Below, piece after piece: positions 7,303 through 16,478 of a stretch of 64,000 nt of DNA (the stretch's first letter is position 1; each line of letters begins with the position of its first letter). Made by a program: the position numbers and the translations under genes. The notes under the pieces were generated by a model. It searched no databases, was not told the DNA's origin, and saw only the letters and a list, made by a program, of their open reading frames with translations. Source of the stretch: Olavius algarvensis associated proteobacterium Delta 3. Its GTDB lineage: Bacteria > Desulfobacterota > Desulfobacteria > Desulfobacterales > CAFBRK01. The stretch covers positions 62,001-126,000 of the forward strand of contig CAFBRK010000214.1 in NCBI GenBank assembly GCA_903231505.1. The letters are read 5' to 3'.

Positions 7303-8253
7303 ATGGGCAAACTGACCGTTGCGCTGCTTTCCGGAGGCATTTCCTCTGAACGCGAGGTGTCCATCAACAGCGGGAACCAGGTTTTCGAAGCACTGGATAA
7401 GGACAAGTACAATGTCGTGCGGTATGACCCGAAAGACGACATCCCAAAACTGGTGAGTGACGCCGAAAGAATCGATGTGGCCCTGGTCATACTCCATGGT
7501 CCCTACGGGGAGGACGGGACGATTCAAGGACTGCTCGATCTTCTGGGCATCCCATACCAGGGCTCCGGGGTGCTGGGAAGCGCGGCGGCCATGAATAAGC
7601 TTGTTGCCAAACAGCTGTACCGCCAGGCCGGCCTCATGGTGCCCGACTTTGTGGTGGTGGAAACGGAAAGACGGTTTGATGCCGCGGCCTGTGTCGGCAG
7701 CCTTGGACTGCCCCTGGTCATCAAGCCGCTCGAGGGCGGCTCAAGCGTCGGTATGTCCATCGTTCGCACTGAAGGGGATCTGAAAGAAGCTCTGGACAAG
7801 GCGTTTGTCTACGACCGGCGGGTGCTGATCGAAGCCTTTATCGAAGGGATGGAAATCACCGGCGGCGTGATGGGAAACGATCCCCTCGACGCCCTGCCGC
7901 TGATTGAAATCATCCCAAACCCATCTTACGAGTTTTTCGACTACGAGGCCAAGTATAAACCGGGCGCCACCGAGGAAATCTGTCCGGCACGGATTGACGA
8001 CGATCTCGCTGCCAGGGCCAAAGATTGCGCCAAAAAGGCCCATCAGGCCCTTTCCTGCAAGGGGTACAGCCGAACCGACATGATTGTGAAGGATGGGGCG
8101 ATATTTGTTCTGGAAACCAACACCATCCCCGGTATGACACCGACCAGCCTGTTTCCCCAGGCCGCCGCCGCTTTCGGTTACAGCTTCAGCGCCATGCTGG
8201 ACCGGCTGATCGAACTCGGCATGGAAGATATGGCCGGGCGGGTTCCCGAATGA
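7303..8253 (+). CDS. ddl: D-alanine-D-alanine ligase
   Basis: A 316-residue ATP-grasp ligase that makes the D-Ala-D-Ala dipeptide of peptidoglycan. Family motifs are visible: VALLSGGISSEREVSINSG at the N-terminus, HGPYGEDGTIQGLLDLLGIPYQGSG, the ATP-binding PLVIKPLEGGSSVGM, and the metal-binding end FVLETNTIPGMTPTSLFPQ. Length is normal for Ddl. The ribosome binding site is embedded in a run of ten G residues at 7291-7300, just 2 bases before the ATG, which is unusual. The stop overlaps the start of the next ATP-grasp gene (ATGA), so the two are probably co-translated. Confidence 0.93.
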   Translation: MGKLTVALLSGGISSEREVSINSGNQVFEALDKDKYNVVRYDPKDDIPKLVSDAERIDVALVILHGPYGEDGTIQGLLDLLGIPYQGSGVLGSAAAMNKLVAKQLYRQAGLMVPDFVVVETERRFDAAACVGSLGLPLVIKPLEGGSSVGMSIVRTEGDLKEALDKAFVYDRRVLIEAFIEGMEITGGVMGNDPLDALPLIEIIPNPSYEFFDYEAKYKPGATEEICPARIDDDLAARAKDCAKKAHQALSCKGYSRTDMIVKDGAIFVLETNTIPGMTPTSLFPQAAAAFGYSFSAMLDRLIELGMEDMAGRVPE

Positions 8254-9020
8254 TTGTCCGGGGCGCACGGGAACTGCTGGGCAGGTACCACGAGCTGGGT
8301 CCGGGAGATGCGTTTGTCGGCCCCATCGGCCTGAGCCATCTGAAGGAATCCATTTTCGTGGATCTCTTGGAGCGCGGTATCCGATGCTACCCATCTGCCC
8401 TTTCCCAGATCCTCTATCGATCTAAAACCGCCCAGGCATTGTTTCTGAATGAGTGGATGTTGCCCCACACCCGGGTTGTCTCCCGGCGAATCGAGCTGAT
8501 GGAAGCCATCGGCGAATACACCCGTCACCATATCTCAAAGGTCATCACCAAACAGAACCGGCTCCACTGCGGCCATGGGGTATGCCTCTGGACGACCACG
8601 GAGACCCTTTACAGCCATGTGGGATTGAACGAGGATGCCTACCCTTTCGTGCTCCAGCCATTTCTACCACATTTCGTCGATGTGCGCGTAATTGTCGCCG
8701 GAGACCTTGTCGAGGCTTATACCAGGGACAATCCCTATAACTTCCGCAAGAATCTGTCATCCGGTGGCAGGTCCGAACCGTATGAACTGGACGACGAAAA
8801 GACCGCTCTTTGCCGGGATATCATGCGGCGTGGCAAATTCCCCTATGCCCACATTGATCTGCATGTTACCGACGACGATCAGATTTACCTGTCGGAGATC
8901 GCCTTAAATGGGGGGCTAAAGGGCGCCAAAATAAATCGGTCTGATTTGGATGCCATAAAAGCGGAGATTCTGGTGGAGATGGTGGAAAGGGATAGGGCGA
9001 CGTCTGGAGCTGAAAGCTGA
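8250..9020 (+). CDS. ATP-grasp protein coupled to ddl
   Basis: A 256-residue protein translated from an ATG that overlaps the ddl stop (ATGA, 8250-8253). It resembles the RimK-like ATP-grasp group: LYRSKTAQALFLNEWMLPHTRV in the preceding domain, a mid-region basic ISKVITKQNRLHCGHGV, then VLQPFLPHFVDVRVIVAGD, and the C-terminal acidic/Asn pair SEIALNGG for metal binding. RimK-type enzymes ligate an amino acid or a peptide to a carboxylate. The substrate is unknown; coupling to ddl hints at cell-wall or D-amino-acid chemistry, which is inference. The reading frame extends upstream into ddl, but that part is a shadow of ddl. Confidence 0.75.
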   Translation: MIVRGARELLGRYHELGPGDAFVGPIGLSHLKESIFVDLLERGIRCYPSALSQILYRSKTAQALFLNEWMLPHTRVVSRRIELMEAIGEYTRHHISKVITKQNRLHCGHGVCLWTTTETLYSHVGLNEDAYPFVLQPFLPHFVDVRVIVAGDLVEAYTRDNPYNFRKNLSSGGRSEPYELDDEKTALCRDIMRRGKFPYAHIDLHVTDDDQIYLSEIALNGGLKGAKINRSDLDAIKAEILVEMVERDRATSGAES

Positions 9021-9410
9021 AAGCTCAAAGTACAGGATGCAGGCAGCAGGATTCAGGATTCAAGAAACAGTCCACACAGGCCGAGATCTGAAGGACCTCC
9101 CACAGTATGTTGTATCCTGAGTCCTGGATCTTGTATCTCATTATAACGTGCAAACCGGCAAACCCGTCTACGCTCCCAGGGAGCTACGCCGGGCAAGCCG
9201 GGCTAACGGGCCAACGGGCTAACCAGGCTTCGCTCCTTGGGAGTTGCGGCCCAGCAGGCGGGCCAACGGGATACTGGATTCTGGATACTGGATATCAGCC
9301 GAAGGTTGTCTTCCGAGGTTTAAGATTCAGGTGTCAGGTGTCAGGAAACCGGCAAACCGGCAAACCGGCAAGCCGGGCCAACGGGCCAACCGGCCAACCG
9401 ATACAGGAGA
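9021..9410. repeat. Non-coding stretch rich in short imperfect repeats
   Basis: No gene. It holds runs built from CAGGATTCAGGATTC-type, CTGGATACTGGATACTGG-type (9270-9297) and AACCGGCAAACCGG / GGGCCAACGGGCCAACC-type units (about 9145-9250 and 9350-9400). Like units occur at 11095-11150, 35094-35172, 50635-50660 and 52480-52530. Confidence 0.6.
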
Positions 9411-9923
9411 ATGTCTATCGTGAGTACACATGCAAAAGTCGGCATAGTGATGGGAAGTGATTCCGACCTCGATGTTATGAAAGCGGCAGCGGATGTTTTA
9501 AAGAGTTTTGGGATACCCTTTGAAATGACCGTGGCGTCCGCACACCGGACACCGGCGCGGGCCGCCGAATTCGCGAAGACGGCAAAGGAGCGGGGCGTCC
9601 GTGTGATCATCGCCGGGGCGGGCCACGCGGCCCACTTGGCCGGTGCCATGGCCGCCCACACCACGCTGCCGGTAATCGGTGTTCCCATCGATTCATCGGC
9701 GCTCCAGGGACTGGACGCCTTGCTTTCCACGGTTCAGATGCCGCCGGGGATACCGGTGGCCACCGTTGCCCTGGGCAAACCCGGCGCGCGCAACGCGGGT
9801 ATCCTGGCCGCCCAGATATTGGCCCTTTCCGATCCGGAACTGCAGAACCGCCTGGTCGGGTTCAAGGAAGAGATGGCAAGGACGGTGGCGGAGAAAGCCA
9901 AAAAAATAGAGAAGTATTCCTGA
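9411..9923 (+). CDS. purE: N5-carboxyaminoimidazole ribonucleotide mutase PurE
   Basis: A 170-residue class I PurE, which moves the carboxylate of N5-CAIR to give CAIR in purine synthesis. Clear motifs: GIVMGSDSDLDVMKAA at the N-terminus, [35 protein letters not shown] and [33 protein letters not shown]. The His of the SAHR and the GAGHAAHL segments form the active site in this family. ATG 9411 is used; a GTG at 9420 (STHAKVG) is an alternative. The gene sits behind a repeat-rich stretch and ahead of a strong terminator at 10044. A decayed copy lies at 11169-11653. Confidence 0.95.
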   Translation: MSIVSTHAKVGIVMGSDSDLDVMKAAADVLKSFGIPFEMTVASAHRTPARAAEFAKTAKERGVRVIIAGAGHAAHLAGAMAAHTTLPVIGVPIDSSALQGLDALLSTVQMPPGIPVATVALGKPGARNAGILAAQILALSDPELQNRLVGFKEEMARTVAEKAKKIEKYS

Positions 9924-10043
9924 CGGGCGCCACTTAAACTATTGCTGGCGGTGGGTTTCCCGGAGTCGCTTGATGGAAGGACTTCATCGGATAGGGGTTT
10001 GATTCCGGCGACAGTGAATGACATCGGGTGCAGGGCAGATATA

Positions 10044-10084
10044 AACCAGGGAGTGATGGGAGTACCATCACTCCCTGGTTTTTT
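10044..10084 (+). terminator. Rho-independent terminator after purE
   Basis: A perfect 16-bp stem (AACCAGGGAGTGATGG at 10044-10059, complement at 10065-10080) with loop GAGTA, followed by TTTT and further T-rich sequence. Confidence 0.85.
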
Positions 10085-10319
10085 GGGTCTTCGCGGATCG
10101 GAACAGGTATCCAGATATGTAAATATAGTACTTTTCTATTACTTGTTTTTCATACTTTTTTCTAATCCAAAAAGTGTGAAATAGTTAACATCTTGAATTT
10201 TAATGATAAATTATTTTTAGTAAATTCGCACGATTATTGCATCACATCAAGCCTTTGTAATGGCTTTCAATTGAACCTGTGCACTGAATTCCTATGTCGA
10301 GAAGAAAGGAGGAAAACGG

Positions 10320-10883
10320 ATGAGAAAAATACTCGGTGTGTTATGCGTGCTCGTCTTGATCCTGGGCACGGCCGGCAGCGCTTCTGCATTGACGTTCACT
10401 TTGGAAAGTTACGACGTCAAGTATCGCAACGTTGACCCCGGCCTTGTGCTTTGGGTGGACAAAATTCTCGAGACACCCATCAGCAAAGACTTTTCCGTCG
10501 GCGACTCACTCACTTTTAAGCTTTTCGAAGTGGGGACCAAGGAAAAGTATGTCGGTTTTGATGATCTTTGGCGCTACGATATTATGACGACCTTTGAGTT
10601 TTCAGCGCCGCCTGTTTTGGAGGATGTCACAGGATACAGCCGGGGTCGATTCTTTTGGCAGGATGGTGTGATCCGGTGGGACAACCCTGCCGAGTTTTAT
10701 TTCGGTGACGGGGGGCTGTTTACCATTTCACTCTCGAATGTCAAGTTCCCAACCCCGGGCAGTGCCATTGTCAAGGCCACCATGGAATATGTCAGCGCAC
10801 CGGTTCCCGAACCGGCAACGCTGATTCTCGTCGGGGTGGGCCTTGCGGGGATGGCCGGGATTCGTCGCAAGGTCAGACGGTAA
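10320..10883 (+). CDS. PEP-CTERM sorting-domain protein
   Basis: A 187-residue exported protein. Residues 1-23 form a signal peptide (MRKILGVLCVLVLILGTAGS, then ASA). The C-terminus is a textbook PEP-CTERM tail: VPEPATL at residues 162-168, a hydrophobic helix (ILVGVGLAGMAGI) and basic RRKVRR. Such tails are recognised by an exosortase, which is expected elsewhere in the genome. The central part is beta-rich with no known domain. A good ribosome binding site (AAAGGAGG) precedes the ATG. It lies between purE and its decayed copy, after an AT-rich upstream region of about 230 bases in which I see no certain promoter. Confidence 0.88.
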   Translation: MRKILGVLCVLVLILGTAGSASALTFTLESYDVKYRNVDPGLVLWVDKILETPISKDFSVGDSLTFKLFEVGTKEKYVGFDDLWRYDIMTTFEFSAPPVLEDVTGYSRGRFFWQDGVIRWDNPAEFYFGDGGLFTISLSNVKFPTPGSAIVKATMEYVSAPVPEPATLILVGVGLAGMAGIRRKVRR

Positions 10884-11168
10884 CCGGGCCGTATTTCATA
10901 ATAAATCTCAGGAAAAGGCAGGATGGTTCGCTATTCTGCCTTTTTGCATTGTGGGCCTGACAGACCCAGTTTGCGGACATGGTGGAGTTCCCCCCAAAAA
11001 GGGGCAACGAAGAAAAGCCAAATGAAAAAGAACCCTTCGTGTACGTTGTGCGCTTCGTGGTAACATCATTCGCCTCAGCCAGCGGGACAGCAGGTGAACG
11101 GGTCAACGGGCTAACGGATCAACGGTTATGCGGGCCAACCGGTTAACCGGCCAAACCCTTAAAAAAGA

Positions 11169-11653
11169 ATTGTTATCGCGAGCACACATGCAAAAGTCGG
11201 CATTGTAATGGGAAGCGCTCCGACCTTGAGGTCATGAAAGCTGCGGCAGATGTGTTAAAAAGCATCAGGGTTGCTTATGAAATGACCGTGGCGTCGGCCC
11301 ACCGGACTCCGGCGCGGGCGGTGGAATTCGCCCGGACTGCCAGGGACCGGGGCGTTCAGGTGATTATCGCCGGCGCGGGCCACGCCGCCCACCTGACCGG
11401 GGCCATGGCCGCACACACCACGCTGCCGGTCATCGGGGTCCCCATCGACTCATCGGCGCTTCAGGGACTGGACGCGTTGCTTTCCACCGTCCAGATGCCG
11501 CCGGGCATTCCTGTGGCCACTGTGGCGCTAGGCAAACCCGGCGCCCACAATGCAGGCATCCTGGCCCTGTCCGATCCGGAACTGCAGCGACGCCTGGCCG
11601 GTCTCAACCTGGTTGCCGGTCCGGGCATTATATCCCGTCAGGAAACATCCTAG
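11169..11653 (+). pseudogene. purE: Decayed second copy of purE
   Basis: The copy matches purE at 9411-9923 closely from its 5' end. The start codon corresponds to ATT here and the alternative GTG start to GCG. A one-base loss near 11213-11222 (GGAAGCGCTCCGACC against GGAAGTGATTCCGACC) breaks the frame inside the GSDSD motif. A 15-base loss between TGGCC direct repeats removes AAQIL near the end, and the C-terminal tail is unrelated. Reading resumes in frame at ATG 11234 for 139 residues ([10 protein letters not shown] onward), but that product lacks the N-terminal active-site loop. Similar GGCCAACC-type units lie upstream of both copies, so the duplication may have included flanking DNA. Confidence 0.8.
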
Positions 11654-12090
11654 CTAAACGCTGCTACAGCAGTTTAGTACGCGGAACACGAAAAAAGGCT
11701 GGCACTGATGACACGGTTCCCTATGATAAGCTTATTTTTAGATACCCCTCAATCGGGTATACGGACTTTTCATTTCTAAAATCCGTTATTTTTTGGCATA
11801 ATTAGATAAATCTGCCTGTTTGACATAGTAGCCCTTGTCGATCCTCAAATTCCGGCAGAAAATTACCGTGTGATGGCTGACACGGGGGATGGGATTCGAC
11901 GACACATGGGCATACACCGTGTTGCCTCACACAGGTGTGGATTTTCCTCATTGTGTTCAGGAAAGGGAATTTTGATCACTATAATATCAACAAATCAACC
12001 AACCACACAAATTCCCTTCGGCTCGTAATGCTATGTTTGGATTGATGACAAAGACTTGCCATTCTCCGGATATGGCGGGAGCAGTCTGAT
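11654..12090. other. AT-rich non-coding region before the flippase gene
   Basis: No convincing gene in about 440 bases. A TTGACA box lies at 11820-11825 but has no good -10 at normal spacing. Nothing else is recognised. Confidence 0.5.
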
Positions 12091-13620
12091 ATGCAGACGA
12101 ACGAATTTGAATACCCTGAGAGAAGTGACAGCGCCCACGACCTTTCGAGTAGGGTCGTGCGTGGTGGGGCTATTATTTTCGGCTTTAAAATCGTTGCCAG
12201 GACCCTTGATTTTGCAGGAACCATTATCCTCGCCCGTCTGCTCACCCCATTCGATTTTGGTATTGTAGGTATGGCCGGGGTTGTCCTGGCCGGAATTGAG
12301 ATCTGCTCGGAAACTGGTTTCACCAGGGCGTTAGTGCATCGGCAAGGCAATCTGGAACCCTATTTGGACACGGCCTGGACCGTGGCTGTATTCCGTGGTT
12401 TGGTTCTGGCAGGTGTTTTATGGGTGGCGGCGCCATTTGCAGCCGATTTTTTTCGGGAAGAGCAGATGACGGGCTTGCTGCGTTTGCTATCGATTCATTT
12501 TGCCATCAACGGTTTGGTCAATATCGGTACGGTCTTTTTCCAAAAGGAAATGCGCTTTGGCTATCACATGGCGTTGGATTTTGGCGGCAGCATTGTCGGG
12601 TTGACCGCAAAGCTATTACTTGCATATCTATTGCGTGATTACTGGGCCATCGTGCTTGGCGCTCTGATTGGAGGGTTTGTCAGAGTCTTACTTTCCTTTA
12701 CCCTGCATTCTTATCGTCCGAGATTTCGCTTCAACTTCACCCAGGCAAAAGAATTAATGGCCTATGGGAAATGGATTTTTGCATCCAGTGTGTTGTGGTT
12801 TCTCGTACTGCAAGGCGATGACCTGTTTGTCGGAAAATTTATGGGAATTGCAGCTGCAGGGTTTTATCAGATGGCATTCAAATTGTCTAACCTGCCGGCT
12901 ACGGAAATATCCAACCTTGTGGCACGTGTTACCTTCCCGGCCTATTCGTTAATTCAACATCAACACGCTCGAATGAGCGAGGCCTTTCTTAAAACCATCA
13001 AGTTCGTCTCGGTGTTCACCTTCCCGGTCACCGGGGGCATCATTATATGGGCACCTGAAGGGACGCGATTGTTACTGGGAAACCGATGGCTTGCGATCAT
13101 AGGTGTTGTCCAGGTGCTTGCCATCAGTGGGCTGTTTCGAGCGCTCACCGTAACGACGGGATCGGTCTTCTTATCACTGGGACGGCCTTCTCTTGATACA
13201 AAATGGCAGTCGGTACGGCTCAGCGTAATGGTTGTCTTGATCTATCCATTGACCATGCATTTCGGCCTATCGGGGGCAGCTTATTGTGTTACACTAAGCA
13301 TGATTGTCACTTTCTCCGGTTGTTGCTTTGATGTACTGAGATTACTTCCCATCGGGCTCACAAGATTGTTGGCCGCCCTATGTTTTCCGCTTTTCAATAC
13401 TATGTTGACTGTTGCTGTTGTTTTAACGGTCAAGGTTCTATGGCCAATTGTTGAAGTTGTGGACCTATTGGTATCAGTTGCCATTGCAGCGGTGGTATAT
13501 ACTTTTCTGTCCTTTCTATTCGATCGGCTCTTTAATTTCGGTCTTTTCGCCTATGCTAAAGATATTGTCGGTGACAGCATAAAAAGGCCTGTTTTTCAAA
13601 AACGGAATCACAATAATTAG
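12091..13620 (+). CDS. Polysaccharide flippase (Wzx/MATE-like)
   Basis: A 509-residue integral membrane protein with about 12-14 hydrophobic helices. It looks like a polysaccharide or lipid-linked-oligosaccharide flippase (MurJ/Wzx/TuaB group): the N-terminal VVRGGAIIFGFKIVARTLDFAGTIILARLLTP and the DFGIVGMAGVVLA segment are characteristic. It would move undecaprenyl-linked sugar units across the inner membrane. The following genes encode a methyltransferase and a glycosyltransferase on the same strand, so this is a small polysaccharide locus. The region is AT-richer than its surroundings, as such loci often are. The start at ATG 12091 is supported by the family N-terminus. Confidence 0.85.
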   Translation: MQTNEFEYPERSDSAHDLSSRVVRGGAIIFGFKIVARTLDFAGTIILARLLTPFDFGIVGMAGVVLAGIEICSETGFTRALVHRQGNLEPYLDTAWTVAVFRGLVLAGVLWVAAPFAADFFREEQMTGLLRLLSIHFAINGLVNIGTVFFQKEMRFGYHMALDFGGSIVGLTAKLLLAYLLRDYWAIVLGALIGGFVRVLLSFTLHSYRPRFRFNFTQAKELMAYGKWIFASSVLWFLVLQGDDLFVGKFMGIAAAGFYQMAFKLSNLPATEISNLVARVTFPAYSLIQHQHARMSEAFLKTIKFVSVFTFPVTGGIIIWAPEGTRLLLGNRWLAIIGVVQVLAISGLFRALTVTTGSVFLSLGRPSLDTKWQSVRLSVMVVLIYPLTMHFGLSGAAYCVTLSMIVTFSGCCFDVLRLLPIGLTRLLAALCFPLFNTMLTVAVVLTVKVLWPIVEVVDLLVSVAIAAVVYTFLSFLFDRLFNFGLFAYAKDIVGDSIKRPVFQKRNHNN

Positions 13621-13630
13621 CGAGAATGAA

Positions 13631-14293
13631 ATGACAGAAAATAACGGTTATGGACAAACAGCAGTAAAGCAGGTTGATGCTGATTTTTTCTTTAGGTTGG
13701 GCTCAGAAAAGAAAGGTCAATTCTGCTCCTATTGGCACCAAGTGGATGAGATTAGGCGAACTCGTCCGGATTCATTGTTGGAGATTGGTATTGGTAGCGG
13801 TTTTTTTCGTGACTACACGCAAAAACATGGAGTATCGATTTTTACTCTGGATATTGATATTGACTTAAATCCGGCTATTTCTGCGACGGTCCTTCAATTG
13901 CCATTTAGGAACGATACATTTGACCTTGTTGTCTGTTTTGAGATGTTGGAGCATCTTCCTTTCAAGTATTTTCCGGTGGCATTGGACGAAATCCGGAGGG
14001 TCAGCAAAGAAAAAGTCGTCATCAGTCTACCTCACAGCATAAACAGGGTCTACCGAATTTTATTGGATCTTCCAAAAATAGGTTTTAAAAAGGGGTTGTT
14101 CGAATTGAAGAAAACTCGATTTGCCTCATTGCCCCATGATGACACCCACCATTGGGAGATCGACATCCAAGGTTACCCCCTTTCGCGAATTACCTCCTCG
14201 ATATCAAATTCCGGTTTTAACATAGATCGGTCATATCGTGTTTTTGAAAAACCGTACCACCATTTTTTTGTACTCTCGAAGAATTCTACATAA
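13631..14293 (+). CDS. Class I SAM-dependent methyltransferase
   Basis: A 220-residue protein with the Rossmann methyltransferase signature: LLEIGIGSGFF (motif I, SAM binding), FTLDIDID (acidic loop), LPFRNDTFDLVVCFEMLEHL (motifs II and III) and KVVISLPH. This belongs to the Methyltransf_11/UbiE-like group. The acceptor is unknown; the setting between a flippase and a glycosyltransferase, 10 bases after the flippase gene, suggests modification of a sugar or lipid carrier. AT-rich codon use matches the flippase. Confidence 0.85.
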   Translation: MTENNGYGQTAVKQVDADFFFRLGSEKKGQFCSYWHQVDEIRRTRPDSLLEIGIGSGFFRDYTQKHGVSIFTLDIDIDLNPAISATVLQLPFRNDTFDLVVCFEMLEHLPFKYFPVALDEIRRVSKEKVVISLPHSINRVYRILLDLPKIGFKKGLFELKKTRFASLPHDDTHHWEIDIQGYPLSRITSSISNSGFNIDRSYRVFEKPYHHFFVLSKNST

Positions 14294-14349
14294 TTATTGC
14301 AATATCTTATGTGTTTTATCGAAACCAATTTCAAAAAGAGCATTGAGCA

Positions 14350-15606
14350 ATGGTAAAAATCCTCTACATAACTTTTTACTTCTACCCTTACAGCCATCCC
14401 GGAGGCCAAAGAGCCTTAAAACAGGTCAAATATCTACAGAAAAACGATATTCATCCAATCGTCTTGCACTGCAGTAATATGCCCTGGAAAGATTTCGATC
14501 AGGAAAGCTACGAGAAGGAAGTCGTCGGCAAAATGGACGTCCTCCCGATTACTGCGCCCAGATTCAACAAAAACAGGACACTTATTGATCGTGCAGTACT
14601 GAGATTCGAGTCTGTATTGTTTGAAGATCGTGCGGACTGGGCCCTGGGCAATTTGGACAAGGTTGCCCAAATGGTCGATGACCGAAAAATTGATATGGCG
14701 CTGACTTCAGGACCGCCGCAGTCGGTTCATATCCTTGGATGGTATTTGAAGGAAAAAAAGAATATTCCCTGGATAATGGACATGCGGGATCCTTTTGTCA
14801 TCGATCCAAAGTGTCACGGGCTAGTGGAGTTTATACAGAAGAAGCTGCTTTTTGAAATTTACGAACGAATTTTCATAAAAAGTGCGGATTGCATCGTTGC
14901 GACTTCGGAAGAGACAACATTAAGGTTGTCAGATGGTCAACCTGAAAGTAGGGAAAAGTTCCATACTGTGCGCAACGGATTCGATGAAGATGATTTTCGG
15001 AACACTGTTCCAAACCGTTTGGATCGCTCCCGTATGAATATCGTATATACTGGGCGGTTCTGGGGCGATAGAACACCGCACCACTTTTTTGAGGGGCTCC
15101 GGATGGCCGTCTCCCTAAAACCGGGGTTGAGGAATACCATCCGGATTATACTGGTAGGCGCTTTCGGACAAGATATCGCCGCACTGGTACATTCGAAGGG
15201 TCTTTCTGATTTGGTGACGATCGTCGGGTTGGTCAGCCACCGTGAAGCGCTTTCATTGCAGGTGGGCAGTGATGCAAATCTGTTAATCGTCGATTCTATG
15301 CCCGGCGTTGACAATACCCCCTTTATACCCGGTAAGCTACCGGAATACATACGTGCGGGGAGACCAATTATTGCTGTGGCTCCCAGAGGGGAAGCCCGAA
15401 CCTTAATCGAAAAATATCAACTTGGCGTCACGGTTTCCCCCGATGACCGGCGCGGCATCGCAGAGGTATTATTGAGCATTGCGGAGAAATGGAAGAAAAA
15501 GGAATTGTTGGCGAATCAACCGGATCCTGCATTGTTGGAACAGTTTGATCGGGCTTTTCAGACCCTGAAATTATCTCGGATTATGAAAGACCTTATTAAA
15601 AAATGA
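14350..15606 (+). CDS. Glycosyltransferase, GT4-like
   Basis: A 418-residue protein with two Rossmann halves. The N-terminal half begins MVKILYITFYFYPYSHPGGQRALKQ, typical of GT4 acceptor domains. The C-terminal half carries RMNIVYTGRFWGDR, RIILVGAFGQD and the donor-binding PGKLPEYIRAGRPIIAVAPRGEA with a downstream acidic helix. It would transfer an activated sugar to a lipid-linked or polysaccharide acceptor in the cytoplasm. It follows the methyltransferase gene and ends 8 bases before the tsaC-like gene. The donor sugar cannot be told. Confidence 0.85.
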   Translation: MVKILYITFYFYPYSHPGGQRALKQVKYLQKNDIHPIVLHCSNMPWKDFDQESYEKEVVGKMDVLPITAPRFNKNRTLIDRAVLRFESVLFEDRADWALGNLDKVAQMVDDRKIDMALTSGPPQSVHILGWYLKEKKNIPWIMDMRDPFVIDPKCHGLVEFIQKKLLFEIYERIFIKSADCIVATSEETTLRLSDGQPESREKFHTVRNGFDEDDFRNTVPNRLDRSRMNIVYTGRFWGDRTPHHFFEGLRMAVSLKPGLRNTIRIILVGAFGQDIAALVHSKGLSDLVTIVGLVSHREALSLQVGSDANLLIVDSMPGVDNTPFIPGKLPEYIRAGRPIIAVAPRGEARTLIEKYQLGVTVSPDDRRGIAEVLLSIAEKWKKKELLANQPDPALLEQFDRAFQTLKLSRIMKDLIKK

Positions 15607-15614
15607 TCTTCTGA

Positions 15615-16247
15615 ATGAAAGATATCATTCGAAAAGTTGATTCCAGTACCCCTGTTGGCCCTTCCATCAGAGAGGCAGCTCAAATCATTCTCAACGGTGG
15701 CGTTGTGGTATTTCCAACCACCGGTTTGTACGGTATGGGAGCGGAGGCGCATGACACATCGGCGATCAAACGGGTTTTTGGTGTCAAGAAGCGTCCGGCA
15801 CACAAGCCGATTCTGATTCTCGTCCCCGAGAGAGCGGCGATACGCGATCTGGTGGAGGAGATTCCACCGGCAGCCGAAAAAATCATGCGCCGCTTCTGGC
15901 CGGGGGGCGTTACCCTGATCTTCCGGGCACAGCCCGATGTGTCCCCCCTGCTCACCGCAGGCAGCGGAAAGATCGGTATCCGGCTGCCGGCCTATCCGGT
16001 GGCGGCAAAACTGGTCTCCACCGTCGGGGCACCCATCACCGGCACCAGCGCGAATCTCTCGGGCGAGCCCGGCGCCTCGGATGTAAACAACCTGCCGCAG
16101 GAAATCATCGACGGCGTCGACATGGTGCTGGATGCCGGACCCCTGATAGGCGGGCCGGGTTCCACCGTGGTGGACATCACCGCCGACCCGCCGACCGTGC
16201 TGCGAGAAGGGGCGCTTTCAAAATCGGAGCTGATCAAGATCCTGTAG
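15615..16247 (+). CDS. tsaC: L-threonylcarbamoyladenylate synthase
   Basis: A 210-residue Sua5/YwlC/YrdC-family protein that makes threonylcarbamoyl-AMP for the t6A37 modification of tRNA. Typical segments: GGVVVFPTTGLYGMGAEA, FGVKKRPAHKPILILV, RRFWPGGVTLIFRA, IGIRLPAYPVAAKLV and PITGTSANLSGEPGASD. Length matches the short YrdC form without the Sua5 C-terminal domain. The start ATG 15615 lies 8 bases after the glycosyltransferase stop; GC content rises back to the genome norm from here on. The tRNA-Leu gene follows about 100 bases later. Confidence 0.92.
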   Translation: MKDIIRKVDSSTPVGPSIREAAQIILNGGVVVFPTTGLYGMGAEAHDTSAIKRVFGVKKRPAHKPILILVPERAAIRDLVEEIPPAAEKIMRRFWPGGVTLIFRAQPDVSPLLTAGSGKIGIRLPAYPVAAKLVSTVGAPITGTSANLSGEPGASDVNNLPQEIIDGVDMVLDAGPLIGGPGSTVVDITADPPTVLREGALSKSELIKIL

Positions 16248-16305
16248 GCGCCTTGCTTCGACGTTATATTGACAGTACGCGTCGCCTATCCTATAAATCG
16301 TTTTA

Positions 16306-16346
16306 TTGCGCGCAGCGCAAATTCATAAAATGGCGCGCCATTTTAT
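16306..16346. repeat. Two-hairpin dispersed element, copy b
   Basis: Hairpin 1 is TTGCGC-GCA-GCGCAA (16306-16320), linker ATTC, hairpin 2 a perfect 22-base palindrome at 16325-16346 of the ATAAAAT...ATTTTAT type with a GGCGCGCC centre. The stem bases differ from other copies but remain paired. It ends one base before the tRNA gene. Confidence 0.75.
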
Positions 16347-16347
16347 A

Positions 16348-16434
16348 GCCGGAGTGGTGAAATTGGTAAACGCAGCGGACTCAAAATCCGCCGGGAGCAA
16401 TCCCTTGAGAGTTCGATTCTCTCCTCCGGCACCA
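16348..16434 (+). tRNA. tRNA-Leu (CAA)
   Basis: An 87-base class II tRNA. Acceptor GCCGGAG (16348-16354) pairs with CTCCGGC (16424-16430); discriminator A and CCA are encoded. The anticodon stem GCGGA/TCCGC encloses loop CTCAAAA, giving anticodon CAA for UUG. A long variable arm (GGGAGCAATCCC) and TTCGATT in the T loop confirm tRNA-Leu. Confidence 0.95.
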
Positions 16435-16448
16435 GAAAGCACTACAAG

Positions 16449-16478
16449 GGGTAGCCTGCCAAGGTTACCCTCTTTTTT
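16449..16478 (+). terminator. Terminator after tRNA-Leu
   Basis: Stem GGGTAGCC / GGTTACCC (one G-T pair), loop TGCCAA, followed by TC and seven T residues. Confidence 0.75.

Noticed and set aside
9145..9400. CRISPR array
   Set aside because: Repeat units are short, imperfect and without regular spacers.
10190..10319. Sigma54 promoter before the PEP-CTERM gene
   Set aside because: Some PEP-CTERM genes have one, but no GG/GC pair at -24/-12 spacing with good context was found here.
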